Below, in pieces: positions 33,935 to 41,810 of a stretch of DNA of 64,000 nt. The first letter of the stretch is position 1, and every line of letters starts with the position of its first letter. The translations under genes and the position numbers were made by a program. The stretch is from assembly GCA_017512365.1 (NCBI GenBank), contig JAFWGQ010000004.1:62001-126000 (forward strand). The letters are read 5' to 3'. The stretch is from Mogibacterium sp. Lineage in GTDB: Bacteria > Bacillota > Clostridia > Peptostreptococcales > Anaerovoracaceae. The notes under the pieces were generated by a model. That model was given only the letters and a program-made list of their open reading frames with translations, ran no database searches and was not told the origin of the DNA.

Positions 33935-34093
33935 GGCATGCAGTTATATATGCCCGAGCTGGACTCTGCGGCAGCCGGTGCTTAACGATTGACGAGCGGG
34001 ATCGTCAGAATTCCGCGAAGTCAGAGTTTAGCACCGCTGCGTTAAGCCGCAGGAGGCGCGAGCCGTGCCCGAGGGCAGATATAACTGCATGCC
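33935..34093. other. Structured element B in the hom leader/hom-thrC intergenic region
   Basis: The 323-bp hom-thrC gap carries a 159-bp element with 21-bp terminal inverted repeats that differ at one position (33935-33955, 34073-34093). Inside are CTGCGGC/GCCGCAG (33966-33972, 34046-34052), CGGTGCTTAA/TTTAGCACCG (33976-33985, 34027-34036) and TGACGA/TCGTCA (33990-33995, 34002-34007). CTTAACG (33981-33987) can alternatively pair perfectly with CGTTAAG (34040-34046). It would lie in the hom mRNA leader, ending 24 nt before the start codon, and shares blocks with element A before potC. Confidence 0.6.
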
Positions 34094-34187
34094 TCTTTGT
34101 GCGCGATATAAAAACACTTGTCTTTCAAACGCGATTAATGTATCATACAAAAGGCGTTTTTTCAACACTTAGCGCCAATTACGGGAA

Positions 34188-34196
34188 ATTATAGCA
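34188..34196 (-). promoter_or_regulatory. Extended -10 promoter for hom-lysC-asd
   Basis: TGCTATAAT on the minus strand is a perfect extended -10 (TGn plus TATAAT); the -35 region is poor. Start near 34181 gives a leader of about 270 nt that contains all of element B. Confidence 0.5.
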
Positions 34197-34234
34197 CAAT
34201 AAAGGGCCATCAGAGGAACACAAAAGGAATAATT

Positions 34235-35707
34235 ATGATCGACTATGTAAGCACCAGAAACACGGATATCAGAGTAAGATCGGGCAGGGCCGTCCTCGAC
34301 GGACAGGCGTCCGGCGGGGGCCTGTATGTGCCTGAGAAGCTCGATGATATAAAGACAGATTACCACGATGCGATAAAGGGCGGCTTCCGCGACATGGCAA
34401 AGGCCGTGTGGAAGGTCTTCTTCGACGACTACGGCCCGGACAACATAGACAGGCTTGTCGAAAACAGTTACAGAGACAAGTTCTCGGCTCCGGAGATCAC
34501 GCCGCTTGTAAAGGTAAAAGCCGCATCGGACGACGCTTACGTTCTCGAGCTTTACCACGGACCTACATCCGCATTCAAGGATGTGGCTCTCTCCGCCCTT
34601 CCCAATCTGCTTTCGGCGGCAAGGGAGATGAACGGCTTCACCGACGACATCATGATACTCACCGCCACATCCGGAGATACCGGCAGCGCAGCCATCGCCG
34701 GCTTTTCTGACGTGCCGGGAACGGGCATCACAGTATTCTACCCTCACGGCGGAGTGTCCGACACACAGAGACTCCAGATGGTCACAGCCGCGGGAGCCAA
34801 TGTGACAGCCTGCGCTGTAAGAGGCAACTTCGACGACGCCCAGACCGGAGTCAAGAAGCTCTTCAGGGAGATACCGCGACCGGTCGAAGGCGTATCGCTT
34901 TCGAGCGCCAACTCCATAAATATCGGAAGGCTCGTGCCGCAGATCGTTTACTACTTCTCGGCGTACGCGCAGCTGCTCGAAAAGGGAGCGATAAAGGACG
35001 GTGACAAGGTTGATTTCGTGGTGCCTACCGGCAACTTCGGAGACATCATGGCCGGTTACTTCGCTCTTAAGATGGGCCTTCCTGTCGGCAGGCTCATATG
35101 CGCGTCGAACAAAAATGATGTGCTGACAGAGTTCCTGCAGACAGGGCATTATGACAGGAAGCGCGAGTTCTACAAGACGACATCGCCTTCCATGGACATA
35201 CTCGTTTCGAGCAATCTCGAGAGGCTTCTCTACTATGTCTGCGGACCTGAGCATACACTCTCTTACATGAAACAGCTCGAGGAAAGCGGCGAATACAGCA
35301 TCACCTCCTCAGAGCTCGATGAGATAAAAAGTATATTCGAGGGAGTCTGCGCTGACGATGACGAGGGGGCCGCGGCCATAAAGAGCGTGTTCGAAAGGGA
35401 TCATTACCTCATGGACACCCATACATCCATCGCCTGGGCCTGCATGGAAAAGGCCGGCAGACCGGACGCTGCTGCGACTGTCGTTCTGTCGACAGCTTCG
35501 CCGTACAAGTTCTCTGCCGCAGTGCTCGATGCTCTTGGAGAGAAACTCACAGGCTCGGATGAAGGCAACATGAGCAAGGTCAGAGAGCTCACGGGCGCTG
35601 CTTTACCTGCAGGTCTTGCGGGCATTTTCAAAAAGCCTGTTATCCACAACGATGTCATCGACATCGCGGACATGAAGCCGTACGTTATTGAAAAATGCAC
35701 CAAATGA
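34235..35707 (+). CDS. thrC: Threonine synthase
   Basis: It converts O-phosphohomoserine to threonine with PLP. The 490-residue protein has the N-terminal extension of the fungal/E. coli-type enzyme (STRN...), PLP lysine K115 in HGPTSAFKDVAL, ATSGDTGSAA, and PTGNFGDIMAGY. Divergent from hom, and followed after 12 nt by an ACT regulator. No thrB (homoserine kinase) is in the window. Confidence 0.95.
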   Translation: MIDYVSTRNTDIRVRSGRAVLDGQASGGGLYVPEKLDDIKTDYHDAIKGGFRDMAKAVWKVFFDDYGPDNIDRLVENSYRDKFSAPEITPLVKVKAASDDAYVLELYHGPTSAFKDVALSALPNLLSAAREMNGFTDDIMILTATSGDTGSAAIAGFSDVPGTGITVFYPHGGVSDTQRLQMVTAAGANVTACAVRGNFDDAQTGVKKLFREIPRPVEGVSLSSANSINIGRLVPQIVYYFSAYAQLLEKGAIKDGDKVDFVVPTGNFGDIMAGYFALKMGLPVGRLICASNKNDVLTEFLQTGHYDRKREFYKTTSPSMDILVSSNLERLLYYVCGPEHTLSYMKQLEESGEYSITSSELDEIKSIFEGVCADDDEGAAAIKSVFERDHYLMDTHTSIAWACMEKAGRPDAAATVVLSTASPYKFSAAVLDALGEKLTGSDEGNMSKVRELTGAALPAGLAGIFKKPVIHNDVIDIADMKPYVIEKCTK

Positions 35708-35719
35708 AGGTAGAATCAC

Positions 35720-36157
35720 ATGGAAGGCAAATACCTGATCGTAGACAAGGCACTTCTGCCGTCATATTGTGAGAAGGTCTCCCTCGCCAAAGAACTGCTG
35801 GATGAGGGCAAGGCCGCCGATGTAAGCGAAGCCGTCAGGATGGTCGGCATATCCCGCAGTACTTTCTATAAGTACAGGGACATGGTGAGAGACATAAGCA
35901 CAGTCTCGATGGGCCGCCACGCCATCATCTCCATGATGATGAGGCACAGCGTCGGTACCCTTTCTTCTGTACTGAGCATCATCTCGCGCTACGGATTCAG
36001 TGTATGGACCATAACCCAGAATCCTCCCGTAGACTCCAGGGCCAACGTGGTCATCACGCTTGAGCTTGGAGAGGATCCTAAAAAGCTTGACCAGATGCTT
36101 AGAGAAATAACAGACGCGCCGGGACTGTCCAGAGTGCAGCTTCTCGGCATGGATTAG
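35720..36157 (+). CDS. ACT domain-containing regulator with N-terminal HTH-like segment
   Basis: A 145-residue protein. Residues 1-60 form a small helical part (AVRMVGISRSTFYKYRDMV, an HTH-like pattern), and residues about 68-145 an ACT domain (SVGTLSSVLSIISRYGFSVWTI...). This matches the UPF0735/PheB-like family that accompanies hom and thrC in Firmicutes, presumably sensing an amino acid. It may supply the ACT function missing from hom. Co-directional with thrC. Confidence 0.85.
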   Translation: MEGKYLIVDKALLPSYCEKVSLAKELLDEGKAADVSEAVRMVGISRSTFYKYRDMVRDISTVSMGRHAIISMMMRHSVGTLSSVLSIISRYGFSVWTITQNPPVDSRANVVITLELGEDPKKLDQMLREITDAPGLSRVQLLGMD

Positions 36158-36165
36158 GAGGATCA

Positions 36166-37056
36166 ATGGATTTCAAACAGATAGAGGCTTTTGTAAATGT
36201 GGTAAGGTACAAGAGTTTCAGCAAGGCCGCTGACGCGACCTTTTTCACGCAGCCCACCATCAGCACCCACATCAGAAATCTCGAAAAGGAAATGGGCGTC
36301 AGACTTCTCGACAGAAAGAGAAGGGTCGTTGAAATGACTCCGCAGGGCGCCAAGTTCTATAAATACGCCGTCGAGATGATAAATGCCAGGGCCCAGGCCT
36401 TTGAGGCGCTGAGCGAGATGGATGAGAACATCGGCGGTATCCTGGAGATCCAGACCTCATCCATCCCGGGCGTCACCTTCCTTCCTGATCTTCTTGCAGG
36501 TTTCAGGAGCGAACATCCGGGCATACAGTACTACGTGTCGATGTCCGACACCCAGACCGTCGTGGACAATATTTCCGACCGCATAGGCGAGATCGGTTTC
36601 ACAGGCGAAGATGTCTCGAGCGGATCGATAGAATGCGTGAAAGTCGCGACGGACAGCTCGGTCATGATAGCTCCGGCGTCATTCAGCGTAAAAGGCAGCA
36701 TAAGCCTTTCAGACGCCATCTCATATCCTTTCATCTGGAGGGAGACCGGGTCGGCCACAAGGAAGACCTTCGAAGCGGCAGCTCTCGCGTGCGGATTCGA
36801 AAAGGATGAGTTCGAGGTCGCAGCGCTCGTCGACGACATGGACGCGATAATCCGCTCTGTAGAAGCAGGACTCGGTGTATCGATAATATCCGAAAAGATA
36901 GCGTCCACCCTGGGCGGCAGAGTCAGTGTCGTGGACATAAAGGACTTCAACGAGGACCGGAGCTTCTACATGATAAAGCTCAAGAGCATCTCGCTTTCTC
37001 CTGCCGCGGAGGCATTCTCGCAGTACGTAAAAGAAAAACTGGATCGGGATCAATAG
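36166..37056 (+). CDS. LysR-family regulator, selenium-metabolism-associated type
   Basis: A 296-residue LysR protein. The N-terminal winged HTH (MDFKQIEAFVNVVRYKSFSKAAD... QPTISTHIRNLEKE) is followed by a periplasmic-binding-like effector domain (about 90-290). The opening closely resembles the LysR group that sits beside selD/selA genes in clostridia, and selD-yfcE is the next block (37100-38871, opposite strand). AGGAGG overlaps the previous stop, so it is co-translated with the ACT gene. The ligand is unknown. Confidence 0.85.
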   Translation: MDFKQIEAFVNVVRYKSFSKAADATFFTQPTISTHIRNLEKEMGVRLLDRKRRVVEMTPQGAKFYKYAVEMINARAQAFEALSEMDENIGGILEIQTSSIPGVTFLPDLLAGFRSEHPGIQYYVSMSDTQTVVDNISDRIGEIGFTGEDVSSGSIECVKVATDSSVMIAPASFSVKGSISLSDAISYPFIWRETGSATRKTFEAAALACGFEKDEFEVAALVDDMDAIIRSVEAGLGVSIISEKIASTLGGRVSVVDIKDFNEDRSFYMIKLKSISLSPAAEAFSQYVKEKLDRDQ

Positions 37057-37099
37057 GCCCCGATCCGGTCGATCAGATCTCATATCCGCAGCTTTCGTC

Positions 37100-37645
37100 T
37101 CACAGACTGAAGCTGTTTTTTATTTCACCTGTTTCGAGATCCTTCCAGAGGAAGGTTCCGTCCTCAAACAGCATGTATCCGTGCCACGACTCCTCTTTCG
37201 GTATTGACACCGAGCCCGGGTTCATGTACATGAAGCTGCCGTGGTCCTCGCAGGCAGGCACATGGGTATGTCCGTAAAGCAGGATGTCGCCCTCGTGCAG
37301 CGCCGGCGGATTCCCGGTGTTGAATACATGGCCGTGCGTCGCGAATATCATGCGGCCTCCGAGATCGACGAAGGCATTGTCCGCTTCTATCGAAAAATCG
37401 AGCATCATCCGGTCCACGTCCGCCTCGCAGTTGCCGCGGACGCACAAAATATCGCCCTTGTACGCGTTCAGGAGCTCTGCGGTCTTCTTCGTATCGTAAT
37501 CTTTCGGCAGATCGTTTCTCGGTCCGTGATAGAGCAGATCTCCGAGCAGGAGCAGCCGGTCCGCCCCTTCCTTCTCAAATGCTTCCAGCAGCCTTGCGCA
37601 CCAGTGCGCCGAGCCGTGTATGTCAGATGCGATCATGTACTTCAT
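37100..37645 (-). CDS. yfcE: YfcE/MJ0936-family metallophosphodiesterase
   Basis: A 181-residue calcineurin-like phosphoesterase: SDIHGS (metal ligands D and H), GDLLYHGPRND, GNCE, THGH and GHTH motifs in order, all intact. In the family it hydrolyses phosphodiesters in vitro; the physiological substrate is unsettled. GAGGA 7 nt upstream sets the ATG at 37645, with the selD stop inside the ribosome site; upstream codons in the frame belong to selD. Confidence 0.9.
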   Translation of the reverse strand: MKYMIASDIHGSAHWCARLLEAFEKEGADRLLLLGDLLYHGPRNDLPKDYDTKKTAELLNAYKGDILCVRGNCEADVDRMMLDFSIEADNAFVDLGGRMIFATHGHVFNTGNPPALHEGDILLYGHTHVPACEDHGSFMYMNPGSVSIPKEESWHGYMLFEDGTFLWKDLETGEIKNSFSL

Positions 37646-37656
37646 GCTGTCGTTCC

Positions 37657-38871
37657 TCAGTCGTGTATCTCTATGGTGAATCTCCCCTTTTTCGGCTTGA
37701 AGCATCCTATGACGGCTGTCTCGCAGCCCTTTTCTCCGAGCTGTTCGGTCAGCCTCGGCAGTTCTCCTTCCTTTACCGCGATCAGCAGGCCTCCCGACGA
37801 CTGAGGATCGTAGAGGCAGTCTGTCAGAGCCATCGTATCAGGATCGCGTACAGGATCCTTCGACAGGAATTCCATTACTTCGCTTCCAGTGTACTCTCTG
37901 TTGCGGTATGCTCCGGCGGGTATGATACCCATCTTTGCCATCTCCAGCGCTTTAGGGAAGACCGGCACCTTGTGGCTGTACAGCTCGAGCGTGACTCCTC
38001 CGGCCCTCGCCATCTCGGCAGCATGACCGATCAGCCCGAACCCGGTGATGTCCGTGCATCCGTCCACTTTCACTCCCTGCATCGCCTCCCAGGCGTATCT
38101 GTTGAGGAATGCCATGGCCGCCTCGATCTCGTCGTTCTCCTCTTTTGTGAGAAGATCCACCTTGGCTGCTGTCGTGAGTATGCCCGTTCCGATCTTTTTG
38201 GTGATCACGAGCATGTCTCCGGCTTCGGCGCTGTTGCTGAGTATATCATCAGGATGAGCGAATCCCGTGACGGAAAGCCCGTACTTGGGCTCGACGTCAT
38301 CTATGCTGTGACCTCCCACTATCGTGGCTCCCGCCTCGCAGACCTTGTCGTTTCCGCCCTCGAGTATGCCCTTTACGGCATCGAGAGGAAGTGTCGGGTT
38401 AGGGAAAGTGAGCAGGTTCATCGCAAGCTTGGGCTGGCCGCCCATCGCGAACACGTCGCTCAGAGCGTTGGCTGCCGCGATCTGCCCGAACATGTACGGA
38501 TCATCAACGATCGGCGGGAAGAAGTCAACTGTATTGATGAGAGCGATGTCGTCAGTGACCCTGAAGACGCAGGCGTCATCGCTGCTCTCGAATCCGACCA
38601 TTATGCGCGGATCGCTTATCTTAGGCAGGCCGGATAAAATGTCAGACAGGACTCCCGGTCCTATTTTGGCGCCTCATCCGCCCGCGCTCGTCATCCTTGT
38701 CAGCAGCACGTTGCCGTTCTCGTCGATGAAATCCGCCTGCGCTCCGGGACCGCCGCACGATGAGGCGGCCTGCGGGCCACTGCTCTCAGCATTTTTCTTT
38801 GGAGGCTCGATATGGCACGCGAGCTTTTCTTTCGCTTCTTTCAGTTTTTTTTCATCTATCTCGTTATTCAT
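37657..38871 (-). CDS. selD: Selenophosphate synthase, selenoprotein with in-frame UGA
   Basis: SelD makes selenophosphate from selenide and ATP. The reading frame is interrupted only by TGA at 38674-38676: residues 1-65 end ...LTRMTSAGG, then Sec66, then GAKIGPGVLSDILSGLP and the rest of SelD, in the same frame, for 404 residues. The UGA sits where other SelD proteins carry Cys or Sec, and a SECIS-like hairpin follows. An N-terminal extension of about 50 residues (Lys/Glu-rich, with SSCGGPG) precedes the usual start. Automatic callers would split or truncate it. AAGGA precedes the ATG. Confidence 0.93.
38646..38664 (-). promoter_or_regulatory. Bacterial SECIS hairpin in selD
   Basis: Within the coding mRNA, ATAGGAC pairs with GTCCTGT (7 bp, one U-G) around the loop CGGGA. 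The stem begins 10 nt and the loop 17 nt after the UGA, within the 16-37 nt window of bacterial SECIS elements, and a G occurs in the first two loop bases as required by the consensus. Confidence 0.75.
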
Positions 38872-38982
38872 AATATCCTTAACTTCCCTTCTTTCGGAAT
38901 CATTCTATCATATCGATGCTACATTATCAGCAATTTCTCCCTGCACAGCTCCCCGCAGCGGTTCCGCTCAGATTTGACAGTA

Positions 38983-39010
38983 TTGTATGGATAACTTTTT
39001 TTAATACAAT
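38983..39010 (+). promoter_or_regulatory. Upstream uraA promoter
   Basis: TTGTAT (38983-38988), 16-bp spacer, TACAAT (39005-39010). Upstream of a second promoter. Confidence 0.45.
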
Positions 39011-39027
39011 ATATGGTGCTTTTTCTA

Positions 39028-39056
39028 TTGTTATGATCTTCCTCCATCAGTATAAT
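39028..39056 (+). promoter_or_regulatory. Proximal uraA promoter
   Basis: TTGTTA (39028-39033), 17-bp spacer, perfect TATAAT (39051-39056). Start near 39063 gives a leader of only about 55 nt, filled by the terminator hairpin. Confidence 0.6.
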
Positions 39057-39077
39057 ATCCACAATGATTTTGAAGAG

Positions 39078-39100
39078 GCCCGGTATGTCCGGGCATTTTT
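39078..39100 (+). terminator. Leader terminator/attenuator before uraA
   Basis: GCCCGG/CCGGGC (loop TATGT) followed by ATTTTTG, ending 17 nt before the uraA ATG. Transcription from either promoter must cross it, so readthrough must be controlled. No purine-riboswitch core or PyrR-type antiterminator is evident. Confidence 0.7.
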
Positions 39101-39116
39101 GAGAAAGAAGGTAAAC

Positions 39117-40448
39117 ATGGCAAAACAGCGACAGATCATTCAGATCCAGGAGAAGGTGCCTCTGGCTAAAGGGATACCTCTCTCCATCCAGCACACATTC
39201 GCAATGTTCAGCGCTTCGGTACTCGTACCGTACATTCTCGGGATAAGTCCTTCCATAGCCCTACTTATGAACGGCATCGGAACACTTATCTTTATTTTTG
39301 TCACCAAAGGCAAGGCTCCGGCCTACCTCGGCTCGTCATTCGCGTTCATCTCGCCGGCTCTTCTGGTAATATCCCAGCCGGGTCTCGGCTACAGATACGC
39401 TCTGGGCGGATTCGTGGTCACCGGACTTCTGATGTGCTGTGTCGCGCTGCTGATAAAATTCGTCGGCACCAGCTGGATTGATGCCGTCCTGCCGCCTGCC
39501 GCGATGGGGCCTGTAGTAGCCCTGATCGGACTTGAGCTCGCCGGGAGCGCGGCCCAGACAGCGGGCATACTCGATGATACCGGCGCCATGGCGCATGACC
39601 TCGATCCGAAAGTAGTCATCGTCTTCCTCGTAACGCTGCTGCTCGCGGTGTTCGGAGGAGTTCTCTACAGGGGCTTCGCCAGCGCTATCGCCATTCTGAT
39701 ATCTATCATCGCAGGTTATGTTCTGGCTCTCGTGTTCGGGCTCGTCGACTTCTCGTCGCTGTCGTCCGCAAGCGTATTCGAGCTTCCGGCGTTCCAGTCT
39801 CCTAAGTTCAACATCCAGGCCATACTCATCATAATCCCGGCCACGCTGGTAGTCGTATCCGAGCACATCGGACATCAGGTCGTGACATCCGAGGTAGTCG
39901 GCAAGGATCTTCTGAAGGATCCGGGACTCCACAGGTCGATGTTCGCCGACGGCTTCTCGACGGCCCTCTCAGGCTTCTGCGGCTCATGCCCTACCACGAC
40001 ATACGGCGAGAACATCGGCGTAATGGCCATCACAAAGGTATACAGCGTATGGGTCATCGGCGGAGCTGCGGTCTTCTCGATCTGCCTCTCCTTCATCGGC
40101 AAGGCTTCCGCCCTCATCCAGACCATCCCGGGACCTGTAATGGGCGGCGTGAGCTTCCTTCTCTACGGAATGATCGGAGCATCCGGCATACGCCTGATGG
40201 TCGACTCCAGGATCGACTACTCCAAGGCGCGCAACCTCGCTCTTACATCGGTAGTATTCGTTGTAGGTCTTTCGGGCATCGCAATCAACCTTGGCGATGT
40301 GCAGCTCAAGGGAATGAGCCTCGCAGCCGTTGTCGGCATGCTGCTCGGACTCGTAATGTACCTGCTCGACAAGTACAGACTCACCAACGAATACGAGGAT
40401 TCAGACAACAACGATGAGGTGCTGAAGAGCTTCTCCTCTTCCAGATAA
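39117..40448 (+). CDS. uraA: Uracil permease (NCS2 family)
   Basis: A 443-residue uracil:proton symporter with about 14 hydrophobic segments. It follows E. coli UraA closely in family-specific motifs: IPLSIQHTFAMF, GKAPAYLGSSFAFISP, PPAAMGPVVALIGLELAG, SEHIGHQVVTSE (substrate Glu) and TTYGENIGVMAIT (second Glu). The ATG at 39117 has AGAAGG 5 nt upstream; the frame extends further upstream only through the terminator hairpin. A pyrimidine salvage role under leader control is likely. Confidence 0.93.
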   Translation: MAKQRQIIQIQEKVPLAKGIPLSIQHTFAMFSASVLVPYILGISPSIALLMNGIGTLIFIFVTKGKAPAYLGSSFAFISPALLVISQPGLGYRYALGGFVVTGLLMCCVALLIKFVGTSWIDAVLPPAAMGPVVALIGLELAGSAAQTAGILDDTGAMAHDLDPKVVIVFLVTLLLAVFGGVLYRGFASAIAILISIIAGYVLALVFGLVDFSSLSSASVFELPAFQSPKFNIQAILIIIPATLVVVSEHIGHQVVTSEVVGKDLLKDPGLHRSMFADGFSTALSGFCGSCPTTTYGENIGVMAITKVYSVWVIGGAAVFSICLSFIGKASALIQTIPGPVMGGVSFLLYGMIGASGIRLMVDSRIDYSKARNLALTSVVFVVGLSGIAINLGDVQLKGMSLAAVVGMLLGLVMYLLDKYRLTNEYEDSDNNDEVLKSFSSSR

Positions 40449-40466
40449 AGAATTGCAAAACTGCAG

Positions 40467-40505
40467 GTGAGCGCTTGGGTTCTTCTCAAAGTGCTCACTT
40501 TTTTT
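40467..40505 (+). terminator. Terminator after uraA
   Basis: GTGAGC/GCTCAC stem extended by CTT/AAG, then seven T (40499-40505). Confidence 0.8.
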
Positions 40506-40515
40506 CATTTCATTA

Positions 40516-40524
40516 TGTTAGAAT
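40516..40524 (+). promoter_or_regulatory. Extended -10 promoter for buk
   Basis: TGTTAGAAT is an extended -10 element just beyond the uraA terminator; no good -35 is visible. buk starts 41 bp downstream behind a strong GGAGG. Confidence 0.4.
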
Positions 40525-40564
40525 TTATAGGTAAACAAAAAATCAAAAGCGGAGGTAAACAGAA

Positions 40565-41710
40565 ATGGGAAAAGAAAGGATACTCGTCATGAACCTCGGC
40601 TCGACTTCGAGCAAGATCGCGGTATATGACGATGAAAAGGAATTATTCAACGACACTCTGCGCCACAGCACCGAAGAGCTCGCGCCGTTCGGAGACGTGG
40701 TGGAGCAGTTCGGTTTCAGAAAGGAAAAGATATTCGAGTCTCTTGAGAGGAACGGCGTATCGGTCGATTCACTGACCGCCGCAGTTTCGAGGGGCGGCAA
40801 TATCATCGCCTGCCCTCACGGAGCTATAAGTATCGATCAGGCCATGATCGACTATCTGACAAGGCCTGAGGACCTGGCAAAGCATCCGTCGATCATCGGA
40901 AGCATGATAGCGTTCGATCTCCATAAGGAGAAAGGCATCCCTGTATGCATCTACGATGCCATCGGCACCGATGAGAAGATCCCTCTCTGCAGGGTCAGCG
41001 GCGTGCCTGAGCTCCCGCACTTCACTGTCGGCCACACACTCAACACAAGAGCCATGGCGATCAGGTGCGCAGAAGAAAAGCTCGGAAAGAAGTTCGATGA
41101 ATGCACGTTCATCGTGGCCCACCTCGGAGGAGGAAGCTCGATCAGGCTGTATAAGGACGGGATCAACATCGACAGCGTGAATGACGACGAGGGCAACTTC
41201 ACGCCTGAGAGAGGCGGCGGAGTGAGCAGCAAAGGTCTTGTGGATCTCTGCTACAGCGGCAAGTACTCTCACAAAGAGGCCATGAAGCTCTTCCATGGCA
41301 AGGGAGGTCTCATCGCCCATCTCGGGACCGCTGACGCGCTCGAGGTCGAGAAGATGATCGACGGCGGCGACGGCTACGCGAAGATCGTGTATGAAGCCAT
41401 GTGCCTCAACGTTGCCAAGGATATCGCAAAACTCGCCGCCACCGTATGCGGAAAGGTGGACCGTATCATCCTGACAGGAGGCATCTCCTACTCGAAATAC
41501 GTTTCGGATTACATCACGGAACATGTAGGCTTCATCTGCCCTGTCGAGGTCATGCCGGGCGAATACGAGATGGAAGCGCTGGCAGCGGGATGTCTGAGGG
41601 TCCTCAGAGGCGAAGAGAAGCTCCAGGATTTCGGAGAGATCGCGGCGGCGGCAAAAGACCGCATCCGCATATATCCGGGCGTCGAACCGTATACTGCGCC
41701 TGAATACTAA
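40565..41710 (+). CDS. buk: Butyrate kinase
   Basis: It interconverts butyryl phosphate and butyrate with ADP/ATP, the last energy-conserving step of one butyrate route. The 381-residue protein has the acetokinase-family start VMNLGSTSSKIAVY, FTVGHTLNTRAMAIR, VAHLGGGSSI, and LTGGISYS. A phosphotransbutyrylase gene (ptb) usually sits next to buk but is not seen here. Branched-chain or isobutyrate kinase activity is possible. GGAGG 9 nt before ATG; its own terminator follows. Confidence 0.93.
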   Translation: MGKERILVMNLGSTSSKIAVYDDEKELFNDTLRHSTEELAPFGDVVEQFGFRKEKIFESLERNGVSVDSLTAAVSRGGNIIACPHGAISIDQAMIDYLTRPEDLAKHPSIIGSMIAFDLHKEKGIPVCIYDAIGTDEKIPLCRVSGVPELPHFTVGHTLNTRAMAIRCAEEKLGKKFDECTFIVAHLGGGSSIRLYKDGINIDSVNDDEGNFTPERGGGVSSKGLVDLCYSGKYSHKEAMKLFHGKGGLIAHLGTADALEVEKMIDGGDGYAKIVYEAMCLNVAKDIAKLAATVCGKVDRIILTGGISYSKYVSDYITEHVGFICPVEVMPGEYEMEALAAGCLRVLRGEEKLQDFGEIAAAAKDRIRIYPGVEPYTAPEY

Positions 41711-41741
41711 ACAATCACATGTAAGTCATGCATAAGAGTAA

Positions 41742-41774
41742 AACCTGCCGATGTCATATAACGGCAGGTTTTTT
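41742..41774 (+). terminator. Terminator after buk
   Basis: Perfect AACCTGCCG/CGGCAGGTT stem (41742-41750, 41762-41770) then TTTT. It lies between convergent buk and the adhesin gene, and A residues before the stem allow bidirectional use. Confidence 0.85.
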
Positions 41775-41810
41775 AAGTCCTTAACTTCTGATCAATGACC
41801 CGGTATCATA

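Noticed and set aside
38674-38676. selD as a pseudogene broken by a nonsense codon
   Set aside because: The TGA is at the catalytic position, the frame stays intact on both sides, a SECIS-like hairpin follows, and selA, selB and selC are present.
38880-39116. Purine or PreQ1-type riboswitch before uraA
   Set aside because: No conserved aptamer core could be found; the leader from the nearer promoter is too short. The permease is also of the uracil rather than the xanthine type.
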